Assembly (NCBI RefSeq): GCF_000381345.1
Contig: NZ_KB906400.1
Coordinates: forward strand, 124,001-188,000
Reading direction: 5' to 3'
Source of the DNA: Deinococcus apachensis DSM 19763
Lineage (GTDB): Bacteria > Deinococcota > Deinococci > Deinococcales > Deinococcaceae
DNA: 64,000 bases
Under the pieces are notes generated by a model. That model was not told where the DNA came from, did not search any database, and saw only the letters and a list, made by a program, of their open reading frames with translations. The number at the start of each line of letters is the position of its first letter. Positions within the stretch are counted from its first letter, which is position 1. A program made the translations under genes and the position numbers. This document shows positions 26,666-36,559 of this stretch, piece by piece.

Positions 26666-28599
26666 CCGTCATTCCCGTAAACCGCACGCCCAGGCCCAGG
26701 TTCAACGTGAGCGGCCTGCGCCTCGTGCTGCGCTCGCCGCAGGCCGCGGCGGGGGCGGCCATCCTGCTGATCGTGCTGCTGATGGGCCTTTTCGCGCCGC
26801 TGCTGACCCCCTACGATCCCAGCTCACAGGATTTCGGCACGTGGCTCAAACCCTCGGCGCAGCACCCCCTGGGCACGACCGCGCTGGGGCAGGACATCCT
26901 GGCGCAACTGCTGTACGGCTCGCGGCTCACGCTGCTGATCGGCGTCGCCACGGGGCTGGTGGCGACCGCCATCGGCACGACGCTGGGCCTCGCCGCCGCC
27001 TATTTTGGGGGCCGTACTGACGAGATCATCAACACGGTCATCAACGTCTTCCTGGTCCTGCCCGGGTTGCCGCTGCTCATCGTCGCCGCGGCCTTCCTGC
27101 GGGGGGGCGGGGCGTGGCCGATCATCCTGGTGATCTCGCTGACAGGCTGGGCCTTCGGGGCGAGGGTGCTGCGCGGGCAGGCGATGGCCCTCCGGGGCCG
27201 GGACTTCGTGCAGGCCGCCATCGCCACCGGGGAGGGGCCGGGCCGCATCATCTTCGCGGAGATGCTGCCCAACCTCGCGGGCCTGATCGCCGCCAACTTC
27301 TTCTCCACGGCGCTGTACGCCATCCTCAGCGCGGCGGGCCTCTCCTTTCTCGGTGTGGGCGACGTGGGGATCAACACCTGGGGCACGATGCTGTACTGGG
27401 CGCAGGCCAGGGGTGCCCTGCTGCAGGGCGCGTGGTGGTGGTTCGCCCCCCCCGGCCTCGGCATCGCCCTGCTGGGCACCGCCTGCGCGCTGCTGAACTT
27501 CGGCATCGACGAGATCACCAACCCCAAGGCCAACCACGCGAACAAGGCGACCCGGGTGCTGCGGCGCGGGAAGGCCCCGAAAGTCGTGGCGCCCCAGCCG
27601 GAGGGTCCGCTGCTCTCCATCCGCCACCTCGACGCGGGGTACGTCACTCCGAAAGGCCCGGTGCGCGCGGTGCGCGACGTGTCCCTCAGCGTGAAGCCCG
27701 GCGAGTTCGTCGGCCTGGCGGGCGAGTCGGGCTGCGGCAAGTCCACCCTGGCCTTCGCGGCGACCCGGCTCCTCGATCCGCCCGGCGCGGTGTTCGGCGG
27801 CGAGGCCGTTCTGGCGGGCCAGGACCTCCTCGCCATGACCCCCGAGGAACTGCGGCGGGTGCGCTGGAAGGACTATTCCCTCGTCTTCCAGGCGAGCATG
27901 AACATCCTCAACCCGGTCATCAAGATTCGGGAGCAGGTGTACGACGCGATGCAGGCGCACGGGGTGAGGGACAAGGCGCGGCTCGACGCGCGGGCCCGCG
28001 AACTCTTCCGCCTCGTCGGCATCCGCGAGAGCTATCTCGACGCCTACCCGCACCAGCTCTCGGGCGGGATGAAGCAGCGCGTGGTGATCGCGATTGCCCT
28101 CGCCCTCGAACCGAAACTCGTCGTGATGGACGAGCCGACGACCGCGCTCGACGTGGTGGTGCAGCGCCAGATCCTCCAGGAGATCGACGAGGTGCGGCGG
28201 GAGCTCGGCATCGCCATCATCTTCATCACCCACGACCTCTCGCTGCTCGTCGAGATGAGTGACCGCATCGCCATCATGTACGCCGGGGAGATCGTGGAGG
28301 AGGCCCCGGCGCGCGAGATCTACCAGCACCCCAAGCACCCCTACACCCGCAGGCTGATGACCGCCTTCCCGCCCCTCTCCGGCGAGCGCGAGCGGAGAGA
28401 AGGCATTCCGGGCCGACCACCGCCGCTGAGCCAGGACATCCCGTACTGCCCCTTCTTCGACCGCTGCCCGTCGCGGATGCCGGGCCTGTGCGACGTGAAG
28501 AAGCCCGCCAACGTCGAGGTCGAGCCGGGGCACCGGGTCGCCTGCTTCCTGCACTCGCCCGCCGTGAAGGAGGAGGGCCATGCTCTCGCCAGCGACTGA
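26662..28599 (+). CDS. Fused DppC permease - DppD ATPase
   Basis: A 645-aa fusion. Residues about 1-290 are a DppC-type permease (HPLGTTALGQDILAQLLYGSR is its signature, LRGRDFVQAAIATGEGPGRII the coupling loop). After a linker at about 290-315, residues 315-640 are an ABC ATPase: Walker A GESGCGKST, Q-loop VFQASMN, signature LSGGMKQR, Walker B VVMDEPT and the switch His in FITHDLS. The C-terminal oligopeptide-ABC domain has CPFFDRCPSRMPGLC, a Cys cluster that binds an iron-sulfur cluster in related proteins. The frame is open throughout with no internal stop, so this is a true fusion. Confidence 0.9.
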   Translation: MTVIPVNRTPRPRFNVSGLRLVLRSPQAAAGAAILLIVLLMGLFAPLLTPYDPSSQDFGTWLKPSAQHPLGTTALGQDILAQLLYGSRLTLLIGVATGLVATAIGTTLGLAAAYFGGRTDEIINTVINVFLVLPGLPLLIVAAAFLRGGGAWPIILVISLTGWAFGARVLRGQAMALRGRDFVQAAIATGEGPGRIIFAEMLPNLAGLIAANFFSTALYAILSAAGLSFLGVGDVGINTWGTMLYWAQARGALLQGAWWWFAPPGLGIALLGTACALLNFGIDEITNPKANHANKATRVLRRGKAPKVVAPQPEGPLLSIRHLDAGYVTPKGPVRAVRDVSLSVKPGEFVGLAGESGCGKSTLAFAATRLLDPPGAVFGGEAVLAGQDLLAMTPEELRRVRWKDYSLVFQASMNILNPVIKIREQVYDAMQAHGVRDKARLDARARELFRLVGIRESYLDAYPHQLSGGMKQRVVIAIALALEPKLVVMDEPTTALDVVVQRQILQEIDEVRRELGIAIIFITHDLSLLVEMSDRIAIMYAGEIVEEAPAREIYQHPKHPYTRRLMTAFPPLSGERERREGIPGRPPPLSQDIPYCPFFDRCPSRMPGLCDVKKPANVEVEPGHRVACFLHSPAVKEEGHALASD

Positions 28600-29617
28600 C
28601 ACGCGCATGAACGTCGGGACGGCCCTCGAAGCGCGGGGGCTGACCAAGGTCTTCAAGGTGGGCCGGGCGGGCAAGAGCGTCACCGCCGTCAATCACGTGG
28701 ACCTTACCATCGGGCGCGGCGAGGTGCTGGGCCTGGTGGGCGAGTCGGGCTCGGGCAAGAGCACCATCGCCCGGCTGATCGGCCAGCTCTACGAGCCGAC
28801 CTCGGGGACGATGCGCCTGGCGGGTGAGGACGTGCCGCTGCGGATGGGGGGCGCGCGGCTCAGGAGATTCCGCAAGAACGTCCAGATGATCTTCCAAGAC
28901 CCCTACGGGAGCCTCAACGGGCTGCACACGGTGGGCTACATCCTGTCGCGCCCCCTGAAGATCCACGGGCTGGCGAGGGGGCGGGGTGTTTCGGAACAGG
29001 TCAACTCCCTGCTCGAACGGGTGGGCCTCTCGCCGGGCGCAAGCTACGCCGCCAAGAAGCCGCACGAGCTGTCGGGCGGGCAGCGGCAGCGGGTGGTTAT
29101 CGCCCGTGCGCTCGCCGCGCGCCCCGAACTGATCCTCGCGGACGAGCCCACAAGCGCGCTCGACGTCTCCATCCGGCTTGACATCATGAACCTGCTCCTC
29201 GACCTGCGGGACCAGGAGGGGCTCTCGATGCTGTTCATCACCCACGACCTCGCGGGGGCGCGGTACATGGCCGACCGCATCGCGGTGATGTACACCGGGC
29301 ACATCGTCGAGGTCGGCCCAGCCGACCAGGTGATCGACGACCCGCAGATGCCGTACACACGGCTGCTGAAGTCGGCGGCGCCCAAGCCCGAGGCGGGCCT
29401 GCACCCCGAGCGGGTCGAGGCGCGGGGCGAGGTGCCCGACCTCACCAACCTGCCGCCCGGCTGCCCCTTCGAGCCGAGGTGCCCGCACGCCCGGCCCGTC
29501 TGCCGCGAGGGGCTGCCGAGGATGTACGACGTGGGCCCGGGGCACCAGGCGCGCTGCATCCTGCATGACCCGGCATTGGCGGCCCAACCTCCCATTCATC
29601 CCGAGGTGACCGCGTGA
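28580..29617 (+). CDS. DppF-type ABC ATPase
   Basis: A 345-aa ATP-binding subunit that would pair with the fused ATPase half. Walker A is [10 protein letters not shown]-loop [11 protein letters not shown], signature LSGGQRQR, Walker [11 protein letters not shown] and switch FITHDLA. The C-terminal [14 protein letters not shown]ys cluster matches the oligopeptide-type tail. The ATG at 28580 overlaps the fusion gene by 20 bp and has AAGGAGG 8 nt upstream, which decides the start. It overlaps the GH1 gene by 4 bp. Confidence 0.9.
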   Translation: MLSPATDTRMNVGTALEARGLTKVFKVGRAGKSVTAVNHVDLTIGRGEVLGLVGESGSGKSTIARLIGQLYEPTSGTMRLAGEDVPLRMGGARLRRFRKNVQMIFQDPYGSLNGLHTVGYILSRPLKIHGLARGRGVSEQVNSLLERVGLSPGASYAAKKPHELSGGQRQRVVIARALAARPELILADEPTSALDVSIRLDIMNLLLDLRDQEGLSMLFITHDLAGARYMADRIAVMYTGHIVEVGPADQVIDDPQMPYTRLLKSAAPKPEAGLHPERVEARGEVPDLTNLPPGCPFEPRCPHARPVCREGLPRMYDVGPGHQARCILHDPALAAQPPIHPEVTA

Positions 29618-30987
29618 CCGTGAGCGAGACCGAGCCTGTACGCAAGACCGACTTTCCCGCCGACTTCGCCTGGGGCACGGCGACCGCCGCCTACCAGATC
29701 GAGGGCGCCGTGGCCGAGGACGGGCGTTCCCCGAGCATCTGGGACACCTTCAGCCACACGCCGGGGCGGGTGAAAAACGGCGAGAACGGCGACGTGGCCT
29801 GCGACCACTACCACCGTTGGGCGGAAGACCTGGACCTGATGGCGCAGCTTGGCCTGAACGCCTACCGCTTCTCGGTGGCGTGGCCGCGGGTGGTGCCGGG
29901 CGGGCGGGGGGCGGTGAACGCCAGGGGACTCGACTTCTACGACCGCCTGACGGACGGGCTGCTCTCCCGGGGCGTCGACCCCTACGTCACCCTCTACCAC
30001 TGGGACCTTCCGCAGGTCCTCCAGGACGCGGGCGGCTGGGCGAACCGCGACACCGCTTATGCCTTCGCGGACTACACCGATGCCGTGGCGGGGCGGCTGG
30101 GGGACCGGGTCCGGGGCTGGATCACCCACAACGAGCCGTGGTGCGCGGCCTTCCTGGGGAACGTGGTGGGCGTCCACGCGCCGGGGTTGCAGGACCTGGG
30201 GACGGGCCTGCGCGCCTCACACCATCTCCTGCTCTCGCACGGGTTGGGAACGGAGGTGATTCGGGCGGCAGTGCCCAACGCCCAGGTCGGCATCACGCTG
30301 ATCCTGGGGCCGCACCATCCGGCCACCGACCGCCCCGAGGACGAGGCCGCCGCCCGGCGCGGGGACGGCTTTCTCAACCGCTGGTTCCTCGATCCGGTGT
30401 ACGGGCGTGGGTATCCACAAGACATGCTCGACCTGTACCGCCCCTATGCCCCAGCGTTCGAGGAGGCCATCCGGCCCGGCGACCTGGAGACCGTCGCCGC
30501 CCCGACCGACTTCCTGGGCGTGAACTACTACCAGCGCACGGTGGTTCAGGACGCGCCGGGCGAGAACGGGCTGCTCGGGACCCGCAACCTCCGGCCAGAA
30601 GGCGAATACACCGCCTTCGACTGGGAGGTCTATCCCGATGGCCTGCGTGAGATTCTGACCCGTGTGCACCAGGATTACGCCCCGCCCGTGATGTACGTCA
30701 CCGAGAACGGCGCGGCCTACGACGACCGCCCCACCCCGGACGGCCAGATTCACGACGAGCCCCGCCGCCGCTACATCGAGCGCCACCTCGCGGCCTGCCG
30801 GGACGCGATGGGGGCCGGGGTGCCCCTGAAGGGCTACTTCGCCTGGAGCCTGCTTGACAACTTCGAGTGGGCCGAGGGGTACAGCAAACGCTTCGGCCTG
30901 GTGCGGGTGGACTACCCCACCCAGCGGCGGACCGTGAAGGACAGCGGCGCGTGGTACGGCCGCCTGAGCCGGGGGGCAGAGGAGTAG
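29614..30987 (+). CDS. GH1 beta-glucosidase
   Basis: A 457-aa retaining beta-glycosidase. The N-terminal signature [15 protein letters not shown] is at residues about 18-32. The acid/base Glu174 lies in THNEPW and the nucleophile Glu364 in YVTENG; the aglycone Trp region [12 protein letters not shown] is near the C-terminus. No signal peptide, so it acts in the cytoplasm on imported disaccharides. GTG start at 29614 overlaps the ATPase stop. Its place in the transporter operon points to cellobiose or similar beta-glucosides. Confidence 0.93.
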   Translation: MTVSETEPVRKTDFPADFAWGTATAAYQIEGAVAEDGRSPSIWDTFSHTPGRVKNGENGDVACDHYHRWAEDLDLMAQLGLNAYRFSVAWPRVVPGGRGAVNARGLDFYDRLTDGLLSRGVDPYVTLYHWDLPQVLQDAGGWANRDTAYAFADYTDAVAGRLGDRVRGWITHNEPWCAAFLGNVVGVHAPGLQDLGTGLRASHHLLLSHGLGTEVIRAAVPNAQVGITLILGPHHPATDRPEDEAAARRGDGFLNRWFLDPVYGRGYPQDMLDLYRPYAPAFEEAIRPGDLETVAAPTDFLGVNYYQRTVVQDAPGENGLLGTRNLRPEGEYTAFDWEVYPDGLREILTRVHQDYAPPVMYVTENGAAYDDRPTPDGQIHDEPRRRYIERHLAACRDAMGAGVPLKGYFAWSLLDNFEWAEGYSKRFGLVRVDYPTQRRTVKDSGAWYGRLSRGAEE

Positions 30988-31172
30988 AGCCTTTCTGGAG
31001 ATGTCGTTTCTCCCTCTCTCCCCGGGGGTGACTCGCAGAGCCGCACAGCGGAGGCCCGGGGTGAGGGGGCGGGTAACCACCTCAAGCTGCTGCAAGATGT
31101 CCTGCCCCTCATCCCAGCCGCGCCGGGGAACGCGCCCGCTCACCCCCTCGGCTCCGCAACTTTACAAGGCCC

Positions 31173-31198
31173 AACCTCCCCCCTGGGGGGGGAGGGGC
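31173..31198 (+). repeat. C/G-rich hairpin element
   Basis: An imperfect CCTCCCCCCT/GGGGGGGGAGG inverted repeat between the GH1 and GH3 genes, part of a family of CTCCC...GGGAG hairpins in the intergenic regions of this window. The remaining bases of 30988-31248 hold no supported gene. Confidence 0.5.
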
Positions 31199-31248
31199 AA
31201 AAATCCTGTCCTGGCCGCCATCTCATTATTCTCTGTTGAGGTTTGCCC

Positions 31249-33726
31249 ATGACTTCCACCGGCACGCGCCGCTCCTCCATTGACGCCCTGCTCGACCAGA
31301 TGACCCTGGAGGAACAGGTCTCGCTGCTGGCTGGAGCCGATTTCTGGAGAACAGTTCCCATTCCCCGCCTGGGCATTCCCTCCCTTAAGGTCACCGATGG
31401 ACCGGCGGGGGCACGTGGCGGCGGTCCCCTCGTCGGCGGGAAGAGGACGGCGGCCTTCCCCGTCGGCATCGCCCTGGGAAGTACCTGGAACCCCGAACTC
31501 CTGCACGAGATCGGGCAGCATCTCGCCCGCGAGGCGCAGGACAAGGGCGCAGGCGTGCTGCTCGCCCCCACCCTGAACCTCTTTCGCTCGACGCTGAACG
31601 GGCGCAACTTCGAGAGCTACTCGGAGGACCCCTTCCTGACGGGCACGCTGGGCACCGCCTACGTGCGGGGGCTCCAGTCGAAGGGGGTGGCGGCCACCGT
31701 CAAGCACTACGTGGGCAACGAGTCCGAGTACCAGCGCAACACCATCTCCTCGGACATCCCCGAGCGGGCGCTGCGGGAACTGTACCTGCGGCCCTTCGAG
31801 ATGACGGTGAAACAGGGTGGCGCCTGGGCGGTCATGACCGGGTACAACAGGCTCAATGGCACCTATTGCAGCGAGAATGCGCGGCTCATCCGGGGCGTCC
31901 TGCGCGGCGAGTGGGGCTTTGGCGGCCTGGTGATGAGCGACTGGGGCGGCACCCATTCCGCCGGAGAGAGCGTGCGGGCGGGGCTGGACCTGGAAATGCC
32001 CGGCCCGGCCAAGGCGCGGGCCACCCTGCTCGAAGAGGCCCGGAACGACGAGGCCACCCGGCAGGCGGTCCGCGAGGCCGCTCGTCATGTCCTGCGCCTC
32101 ATTGAGCGCACCGGTACGTTCGACCAGCCCCGCGACGTGCGCGACGAGGCCGAGCGCGACGAGGAGTACGGAAGCACCCGGGCGCTCATCCGCCGCGCCG
32201 GGGCCGAGGGGACGGTGCTGCTCAGGAACGAGGGCGGGCTGCTGCCCCTGCCCAGGGACGCGGAAGTGGCCGTCATCGGGCCGAACGCGGCGGCCGGGCA
32301 GGTCATGGGCGGCGGCAGCGCGCAGATGAACGCGCACCGCCGCGTCTCTCCGCTGGAGGGGCTGCGCGCGGCGCTGGGCGAGGAGAACGTGACCTTTGCT
32401 GTCGGCTGCGACAACGACCGCTTCCTGCCCACCCTGGACGTTCCCGTGCGAATCGAGTATTTCGGGGAGGGCGGCGAAGCCATAGCGGCGGAGACGCGCC
32501 AGGGGAGCGAGATCATGTGGTTCTCCTTCCCCGAGGGCGTCTCCCCCACCGCCTTTCGTGCCCGCCTGAGCCTGACGCTGACGGTGCCCGGGGACGGCGA
32601 GTACGAGCTGAGCCTGTTCAGCGCGGGGCTGAGCCGCCTGGCCGTGGACGGGAAGGAGCTCATCGACCACTGGACGGACTGGGCGCCGGGCGACACCTAC
32701 TTCGGCTTCGGCAGCGACGAGGTGCGGGTCACGCGAAGCCTGGCCGCCGGGGAACATCAGGCCGTCATCGAGGTCACCCCCAAAGCCGTGGAGAACTCCA
32801 TCGCGGCCTTCAGCGCCGTGCGCCTGGGATTTCGCCAGCCGCTCCCGAAGGGCCGCCTGCGGGAGGCGGCGGAACGGGCAGCGGGTGCCGACTACGCCGT
32901 CGTCTGCGTGGGCACGAACGGGCACTGGGAGACCGAGGGCGTAGACCGCTGGGGGCTTAATCTGCCGGGCAATCAGGACGACCTCGTCCGCGCCGTCGTG
33001 GCCGCCAACCCGCGCACCATCGTCCTCCTCCAGACGGGCGGCCCGGTCCTGATGCCCTGGCTGGATCAGGTGCCCGCCCTGCTGCAGGGTTGGTTCCCCG
33101 GGCAGGAGGCCGGGCACGCCTTTGCGGACGTGCTGCTGGGCCACGCCGACCCCGGCGGGCGATTGCCGCAGACCTTCCCGGCGCGGCTCCCGGACGACCC
33201 CACCCACCCCGAGGCCCCCGACGTGCAGTACCCCGGCGAGAACGGGCACGTCGAGTACAAAGAAGGGCTCTACATCGGCTACCGCCACGTGGACCGGGCG
33301 GGAACCACGCCCCTGTTCCCCTTCGGCTTCGGGCTGAGTTATGCGAGCTTCGAGTTAATGGACGCGCGGCTCAGTGCCGCCGAGATCGGGCCGGGGGGCG
33401 AGGTGAGCGTGATTGTGCTGCTAAAGAACTCGGGCGAGCGCCCCGGGCAGCAGGTCGTGCAGGTCTACGTCCGCGACGTGGAGACGACGCTGGAGCGGCC
33501 CGAGAAGGAGCTGAAGGCGTTTGGGAAAGTCACTCTCCAGCCGGGGCAGGTGTGGCAGGGTTACCTCCAGCTCGACATGCGCTCGCTAGCCTACTTCGAC
33601 GACGCGCGCAGCGCCTGGGTGGCCGACGCGGGGGCGTTCGAGGTGTTGATCGGGACGAGCAGCGCGGACCTTCCCTTCGCCCTGCCGCTGACCCTGACCG
33701 GGGAGTGGAGCGAGCCGGTGAGCTGA
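31249..33726 (+). CDS. GH3 beta-glucosidase with PA14 insert
   Basis: An 825-aa glycosidase without signal peptide. The N-terminal barrel has the nucleophile Asp231 in LVMSDWGG; KHYVGNESEYQRN is the usual substrate-binding loop. A beta-sandwich domain (LLRNEGGLLPL onward) is interrupted at about residues 395-540 by a PA14-like insert (EYELSLFSAGLSRLAVDGK), and a fibronectin III-like domain ends the protein (FPFGFGLSY then VQVYVRDVE). This layout is that of barley-type/Kluyveromyces-like GH3 beta-glucosidases. ATG 31249 has GAGG nearby. It follows GH1 after 261 bp and probably has its own promoter. Confidence 0.9.
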   Translation: MTSTGTRRSSIDALLDQMTLEEQVSLLAGADFWRTVPIPRLGIPSLKVTDGPAGARGGGPLVGGKRTAAFPVGIALGSTWNPELLHEIGQHLAREAQDKGAGVLLAPTLNLFRSTLNGRNFESYSEDPFLTGTLGTAYVRGLQSKGVAATVKHYVGNESEYQRNTISSDIPERALRELYLRPFEMTVKQGGAWAVMTGYNRLNGTYCSENARLIRGVLRGEWGFGGLVMSDWGGTHSAGESVRAGLDLEMPGPAKARATLLEEARNDEATRQAVREAARHVLRLIERTGTFDQPRDVRDEAERDEEYGSTRALIRRAGAEGTVLLRNEGGLLPLPRDAEVAVIGPNAAAGQVMGGGSAQMNAHRRVSPLEGLRAALGEENVTFAVGCDNDRFLPTLDVPVRIEYFGEGGEAIAAETRQGSEIMWFSFPEGVSPTAFRARLSLTLTVPGDGEYELSLFSAGLSRLAVDGKELIDHWTDWAPGDTYFGFGSDEVRVTRSLAAGEHQAVIEVTPKAVENSIAAFSAVRLGFRQPLPKGRLREAAERAAGADYAVVCVGTNGHWETEGVDRWGLNLPGNQDDLVRAVVAANPRTIVLLQTGGPVLMPWLDQVPALLQGWFPGQEAGHAFADVLLGHADPGGRLPQTFPARLPDDPTHPEAPDVQYPGENGHVEYKEGLYIGYRHVDRAGTTPLFPFGFGLSYASFELMDARLSAAEIGPGGEVSVIVLLKNSGERPGQQVVQVYVRDVETTLERPEKELKAFGKVTLQPGQVWQGYLQLDMRSLAYFDDARSAWVADAGAFEVLIGTSSADLPFALPLTLTGEWSEPVS

Positions 33727-33739
33727 GGCGCCCGGCACC

Positions 33740-34012
33740 TCAGAAGGGAATCAGCAGGTTGAGCAGGCGCAGGAAGGGGTCGGCCGGAACGTTCGCGCTC
33801 CGGGTCGCCGCGCGGGCCGCCAGTTCCCGGAAATCCCCCTCGCTGGGGAGGCGGGTGGCCCTCACGGTGAGGCGGCGGGCGTGGGAGGGACAGCCCCCCC
33901 CATCAGTGACCTGCACGTCGTCCGGGCCGTAGCGGCGGCCAGATTCCAGGTGAACCTGCGCGCGGAGGGTGCCTTCCGGGGCGATGACGGTAAAGATGAA
34001 GAGGTTGGGCAC
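33740..34012 (-). CDS. Hypothetical protein, about 90 aa
   Basis: A GTG at 34012 opens NVPNLFIFTVIAPEGTLRA and ends in LRLLNLLIPF. Beta-like stretches and a GGGCPSHAR loop are seen; no family recognised, no signal peptide. The reading frame continues upstream to 34183 but that part overlaps the next gene's leader and is less plausible. Convergent with the GH3 gene. Gene status moderate. Confidence 0.4.
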   Translation of the reverse strand: MPNLFIFTVIAPEGTLRAQVHLESGRRYGPDDVQVTDGGGCPSHARRLTVRATRLPSEGDFRELAARAATRSANVPADPFLRLLNLLIPF

Positions 34013-34124
34013 GTTGACCCCATTGTGCGCCTTGCGCGCCCTGGGGCAGCCTTGAGAAAGTGGCCCGCTTCCGCCCTCTCGTGCGGGGTGGGGCGTAGGG
34101 TCAGCCGAACCACAGGAGGGCCAC

Positions 34125-35096
34125 ATGGAGTACCGCCACCTCGGACGCACCGGCTTGCAGGTCAGCCCCCTCTGCCTGGGCACGATGAACTTCGGCCCCG
34201 AGACGAGCGAGGAGGACAGTTACCGCATCATGGACCGGGCGCTGGATCTCGGGCTCAACTTCTTCGACACCGCCAACGTCTACGGCTGGAAACAGGGCGA
34301 GGGCGTAACTGAACAGATCATCGGCCGCTGGCTGGAGAAGAACCCCGCGGCGCGAGGCCGGATCGTCCTCGCCACCAAGGTGTACGGCAAGATGGGCGAG
34401 GGACCCAACGACCAAAAGCTCTCGGCCTACCACATCCGCCGGGCGTGCGAGGACAGCCTGCGCCGCCTGAAGACCGACCACATCGACCTCTACCAGATGC
34501 ACCACATCGACCGGGGCACGCCCTGGGAGGAGGTGTGGCAGGCGATGGAGTGGCTGGTGGCGCAGGGCATGGTGCTGTACGTGGGCTCCTCGAACTTCGC
34601 GGGCTGGAACATCGCGCAGGCGAACTCCGTCGCGGCGCAGCGCAACTTCCTGGGCCTGGTGTCCGAGCAGAGCCTGTACAACCTCCAGGCCCGCATGATC
34701 GAGCTGGAGGTGATCCCCGCCTGCCGGGCCTTTGGGCTGGGGCTGATCCCCTGGAGCCCGCTGGGCGGCGGCCTGCTGGGCGGGGCGCTGCAAAAGGCGG
34801 CGGGGGGGCGCCGGTCGAACGAGCGGATGCAGGCGCAGATCGAGAAGCACCGCCCCCAGCTGGAGCGCTACGAGGCGCTGTGCCGGGACCTGGGAGAGCA
34901 ACCGGCGGACGTGGCGCTGGCCTGGCTGCTGAGCAACCCCGTCGTCACGGCCCCCATCATCGGGCCGCGGACGATGGAGCAACTGGAGGGGAACCTGCGG
35001 GCGCTGGACATCCAGCTCTCCGGGGACATCCTGAAGGAACTCGACGCCATCTGGCCGGGGCCGGGCGGGCAGGCCCCCGAGGCCTACGCCTGGTAA
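34125..35096 (+). CDS. Aldo/keto reductase
   Basis: A 323-aa NADPH-dependent reductase with the (beta/alpha)8 AKR fold. The catalytic set is visible: Asp and Tyr in FFDTANVYG, Lys in LATKVYG and His in YQMHHID. GSSNFAGW and the NADPH-binding IIGPRTMEQLEGNL are standard. It belongs to the YajO/PdxI-like group of ion-channel-subunit-like AKRs. AGGAGG lies 7 nt upstream of the ATG. Physiological substrate unknown. Confidence 0.9.
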   Translation: MEYRHLGRTGLQVSPLCLGTMNFGPETSEEDSYRIMDRALDLGLNFFDTANVYGWKQGEGVTEQIIGRWLEKNPAARGRIVLATKVYGKMGEGPNDQKLSAYHIRRACEDSLRRLKTDHIDLYQMHHIDRGTPWEEVWQAMEWLVAQGMVLYVGSSNFAGWNIAQANSVAAQRNFLGLVSEQSLYNLQARMIELEVIPACRAFGLGLIPWSPLGGGLLGGALQKAAGGRRSNERMQAQIEKHRPQLERYEALCRDLGEQPADVALAWLLSNPVVTAPIIGPRTMEQLEGNLRALDIQLSGDILKELDAIWPGPGGQAPEAYAW

Positions 35097-35102
35097 GGGC
35101 GC

Positions 35103-35681
35103 TCAGGAGGTTCGCGCCGCCGCGTCCAGCGCCGCCTTGACGTGACGGTACACCTCGCGCAGCCTCGCCACGTCCTGTGGCAGGCCGGAGCGCAGCGCGT
35201 CGAGCGCGCCGATCACGTGCGACGCCCCGGTCACCCGCTCGTCTTCCGGGAGCGCCCAGTCGGGCAGCTTCGGGGGCTCGGCGGGCGCGCGTTTGGCCTC
35301 GTCCCAGGCGACCCAGGCGCGCGGCAGGTCGTACAGGTAGCGGCCCACCCCGAAATGCACGGCGCAGCGCTTGAGGGCGTCGCTCGCCGCCGCTTTGAGG
35401 GTGCCCGCCTCCCCTTCCCCCGCCTCGCCCACGTCGCTGCGGGTGAGGCCCAGCACGGTCAGGCGGCCCCGGGCGGTGGGCGGGGTGCCGGGAAAGAGCT
35501 TCACGTCGAAGGTCCAGTCGCCCGGGCAGACCGCGTCCAGGCGCTCCATCACCGTTCGCGCGTCCACGAACGCCACCATCAGCGCCGAGGACCGGTCGCG
35601 GCTGAACGCCTGGGGTTTCCAGGAGACGCGCTGCGACGGAAAGGGCGCGGCGAGCTGCTCCTTGAGTTGCTGGTAGGACAC
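35103..35681 (-). CDS. ddrA: DdrA-type single-strand DNA end-protection protein
   Basis: A 192-aa Rad52/22-family protein resembling Deinococcus DdrA, which binds 3' single-strand DNA ends and protects them from nucleases after irradiation or desiccation. The family's hallmarks are clear: RLDAVCPGDWTFDV, GRLTVLGLTRSDVGEA, KAAASDALKRCAVHFG and GRYLYDLPRAWV. D. radiodurans DdrA is about 208 aa. GTG 35681 is 6 nt from a TAGCCT -10, so leaderless. No palindromic radiation/desiccation response motif is seen in the 97-bp divergent region, so this may be a paralogue outside that regulon. Confidence 0.88.
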   Translation of the reverse strand: MSYQQLKEQLAAPFPSQRVSWKPQAFSRDRSSALMVAFVDARTVMERLDAVCPGDWTFDVKLFPGTPPTARGRLTVLGLTRSDVGEAGEGEAGTLKAAASDALKRCAVHFGVGRYLYDLPRAWVAWDEAKRAPAEPPKLPDWALPEDERVTGASHVIGALDALRSGLPQDVARLREVYRHVKAALDAAARTS

Positions 35682-35687
35682 CCCCGC

Positions 35688-35693
35688 AGGCTA
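35688..35693 (-). promoter_or_regulatory. Leaderless -10 of ddrA
   Basis: Minus-strand TAGCCT followed by 6 nt (GCGGGG) and the GTG start at 35681, the TANNNT spacing of leaderless Deinococcus transcripts. Confidence 0.6.
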
Positions 35694-35765
35694 GTGGAGC
35701 CCGGCTCCAGACACAGGTCACCGGGAACGAATGCCCCGGGGAGTGCAGCGCCGCCCCATTCCTGT

Positions 35766-35771
35766 TACTTT
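35766..35771 (+). promoter_or_regulatory. Leaderless -10 of MBL hydrolase gene
   Basis: TACTTT followed by 6 nt (CCCCGT) and ATG 35778. Confidence 0.6.
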
Positions 35772-35777
35772 CCCCGT

Positions 35778-36509
35778 ATGCCTGCGCCCCTGCGAATCAG
35801 CGAGCACGTCTATGCCCTGCCCATCGAGGCGACGTTGATGGGCGGCCCCACCACGATCTTCCCCGCCCTGATTCTCGACGGGGCGAAGGGCGCCACGCTG
35901 GTGGACACTGGCATCCCCGGCATGCAGGACGCCTTCCGGGACGCGCTGGAGGCCCTGGGGCTGGGCTGGGGGGACGTGCGGCGGATCATCGTGACGCACC
36001 ACGACCTCGACCACATCGGGTCGCTGCCCGCCATTGTGGCCGCCACGGGCGCGGAGGTGCTGGCGCTGGATGCGGAGGTGCCCTACGTCCAGGGCGACCG
36101 GCCCGGCCAGAAGCAGCCCTCGCCGCAGATGCTCGCCAGCATGCCGCCCGAGATGGTGGCCCGCTTCTCCAACCCGCCCCGGGCCGCCGTGACCCGCCCG
36201 CTGCGCGACGGCGAGGTGCTGGACCTGGCGGGCGGCGTGCGGGTCGTGGCGACGCCCGGGCACACCGAGGGCCACCTCAGCCTCTTGGTGGTGCAAGACG
36301 GCGTGCTGATCTCCGGCGACGCCCTGACGAGTGCGGGGGGACAGCTTCACGGGCCGATGGAGCGGGCGACCCCCGACATGGCGTGGGCGCGGGAGAGCGT
36401 TCGCAAGCTCGCGGGGCTTCCCGTCACCGCCGTGCTGACCTATCACGGCGGGCTGGTGCGGGAGGACGTGGCGGGCCAACTCGCGCGGGTGGCGGGGGAG
36501 GCGAGCTGA
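35778..36509 (+). CDS. MBL-fold metal-dependent hydrolase
   Basis: A 243-aa metallo-beta-lactamase-fold protein. THHDLDHIG gives the metal motif (HHDLDH, with His-Asp at the second pair), TPGHTEGHLSL the third His, ISGDALTS the bridging Asp and TYHGG the last His. It resembles glyoxalase II-like/quorum-lactonase-like proteins but has no feature that fixes the substrate. Divergent from ddrA. Confidence 0.82.
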   Translation: MPAPLRISEHVYALPIEATLMGGPTTIFPALILDGAKGATLVDTGIPGMQDAFRDALEALGLGWGDVRRIIVTHHDLDHIGSLPAIVAATGAEVLALDAEVPYVQGDRPGQKQPSPQMLASMPPEMVARFSNPPRAAVTRPLRDGEVLDLAGGVRVVATPGHTEGHLSLLVVQDGVLISGDALTSAGGQLHGPMERATPDMAWARESVRKLAGLPVTAVLTYHGGLVREDVAGQLARVAGEAS

Positions 36510-36559
36510 GCAGGCATCACCGTCTCCCGGGGTCCGCCTCCCCTGGCGTGGGGCCGACC

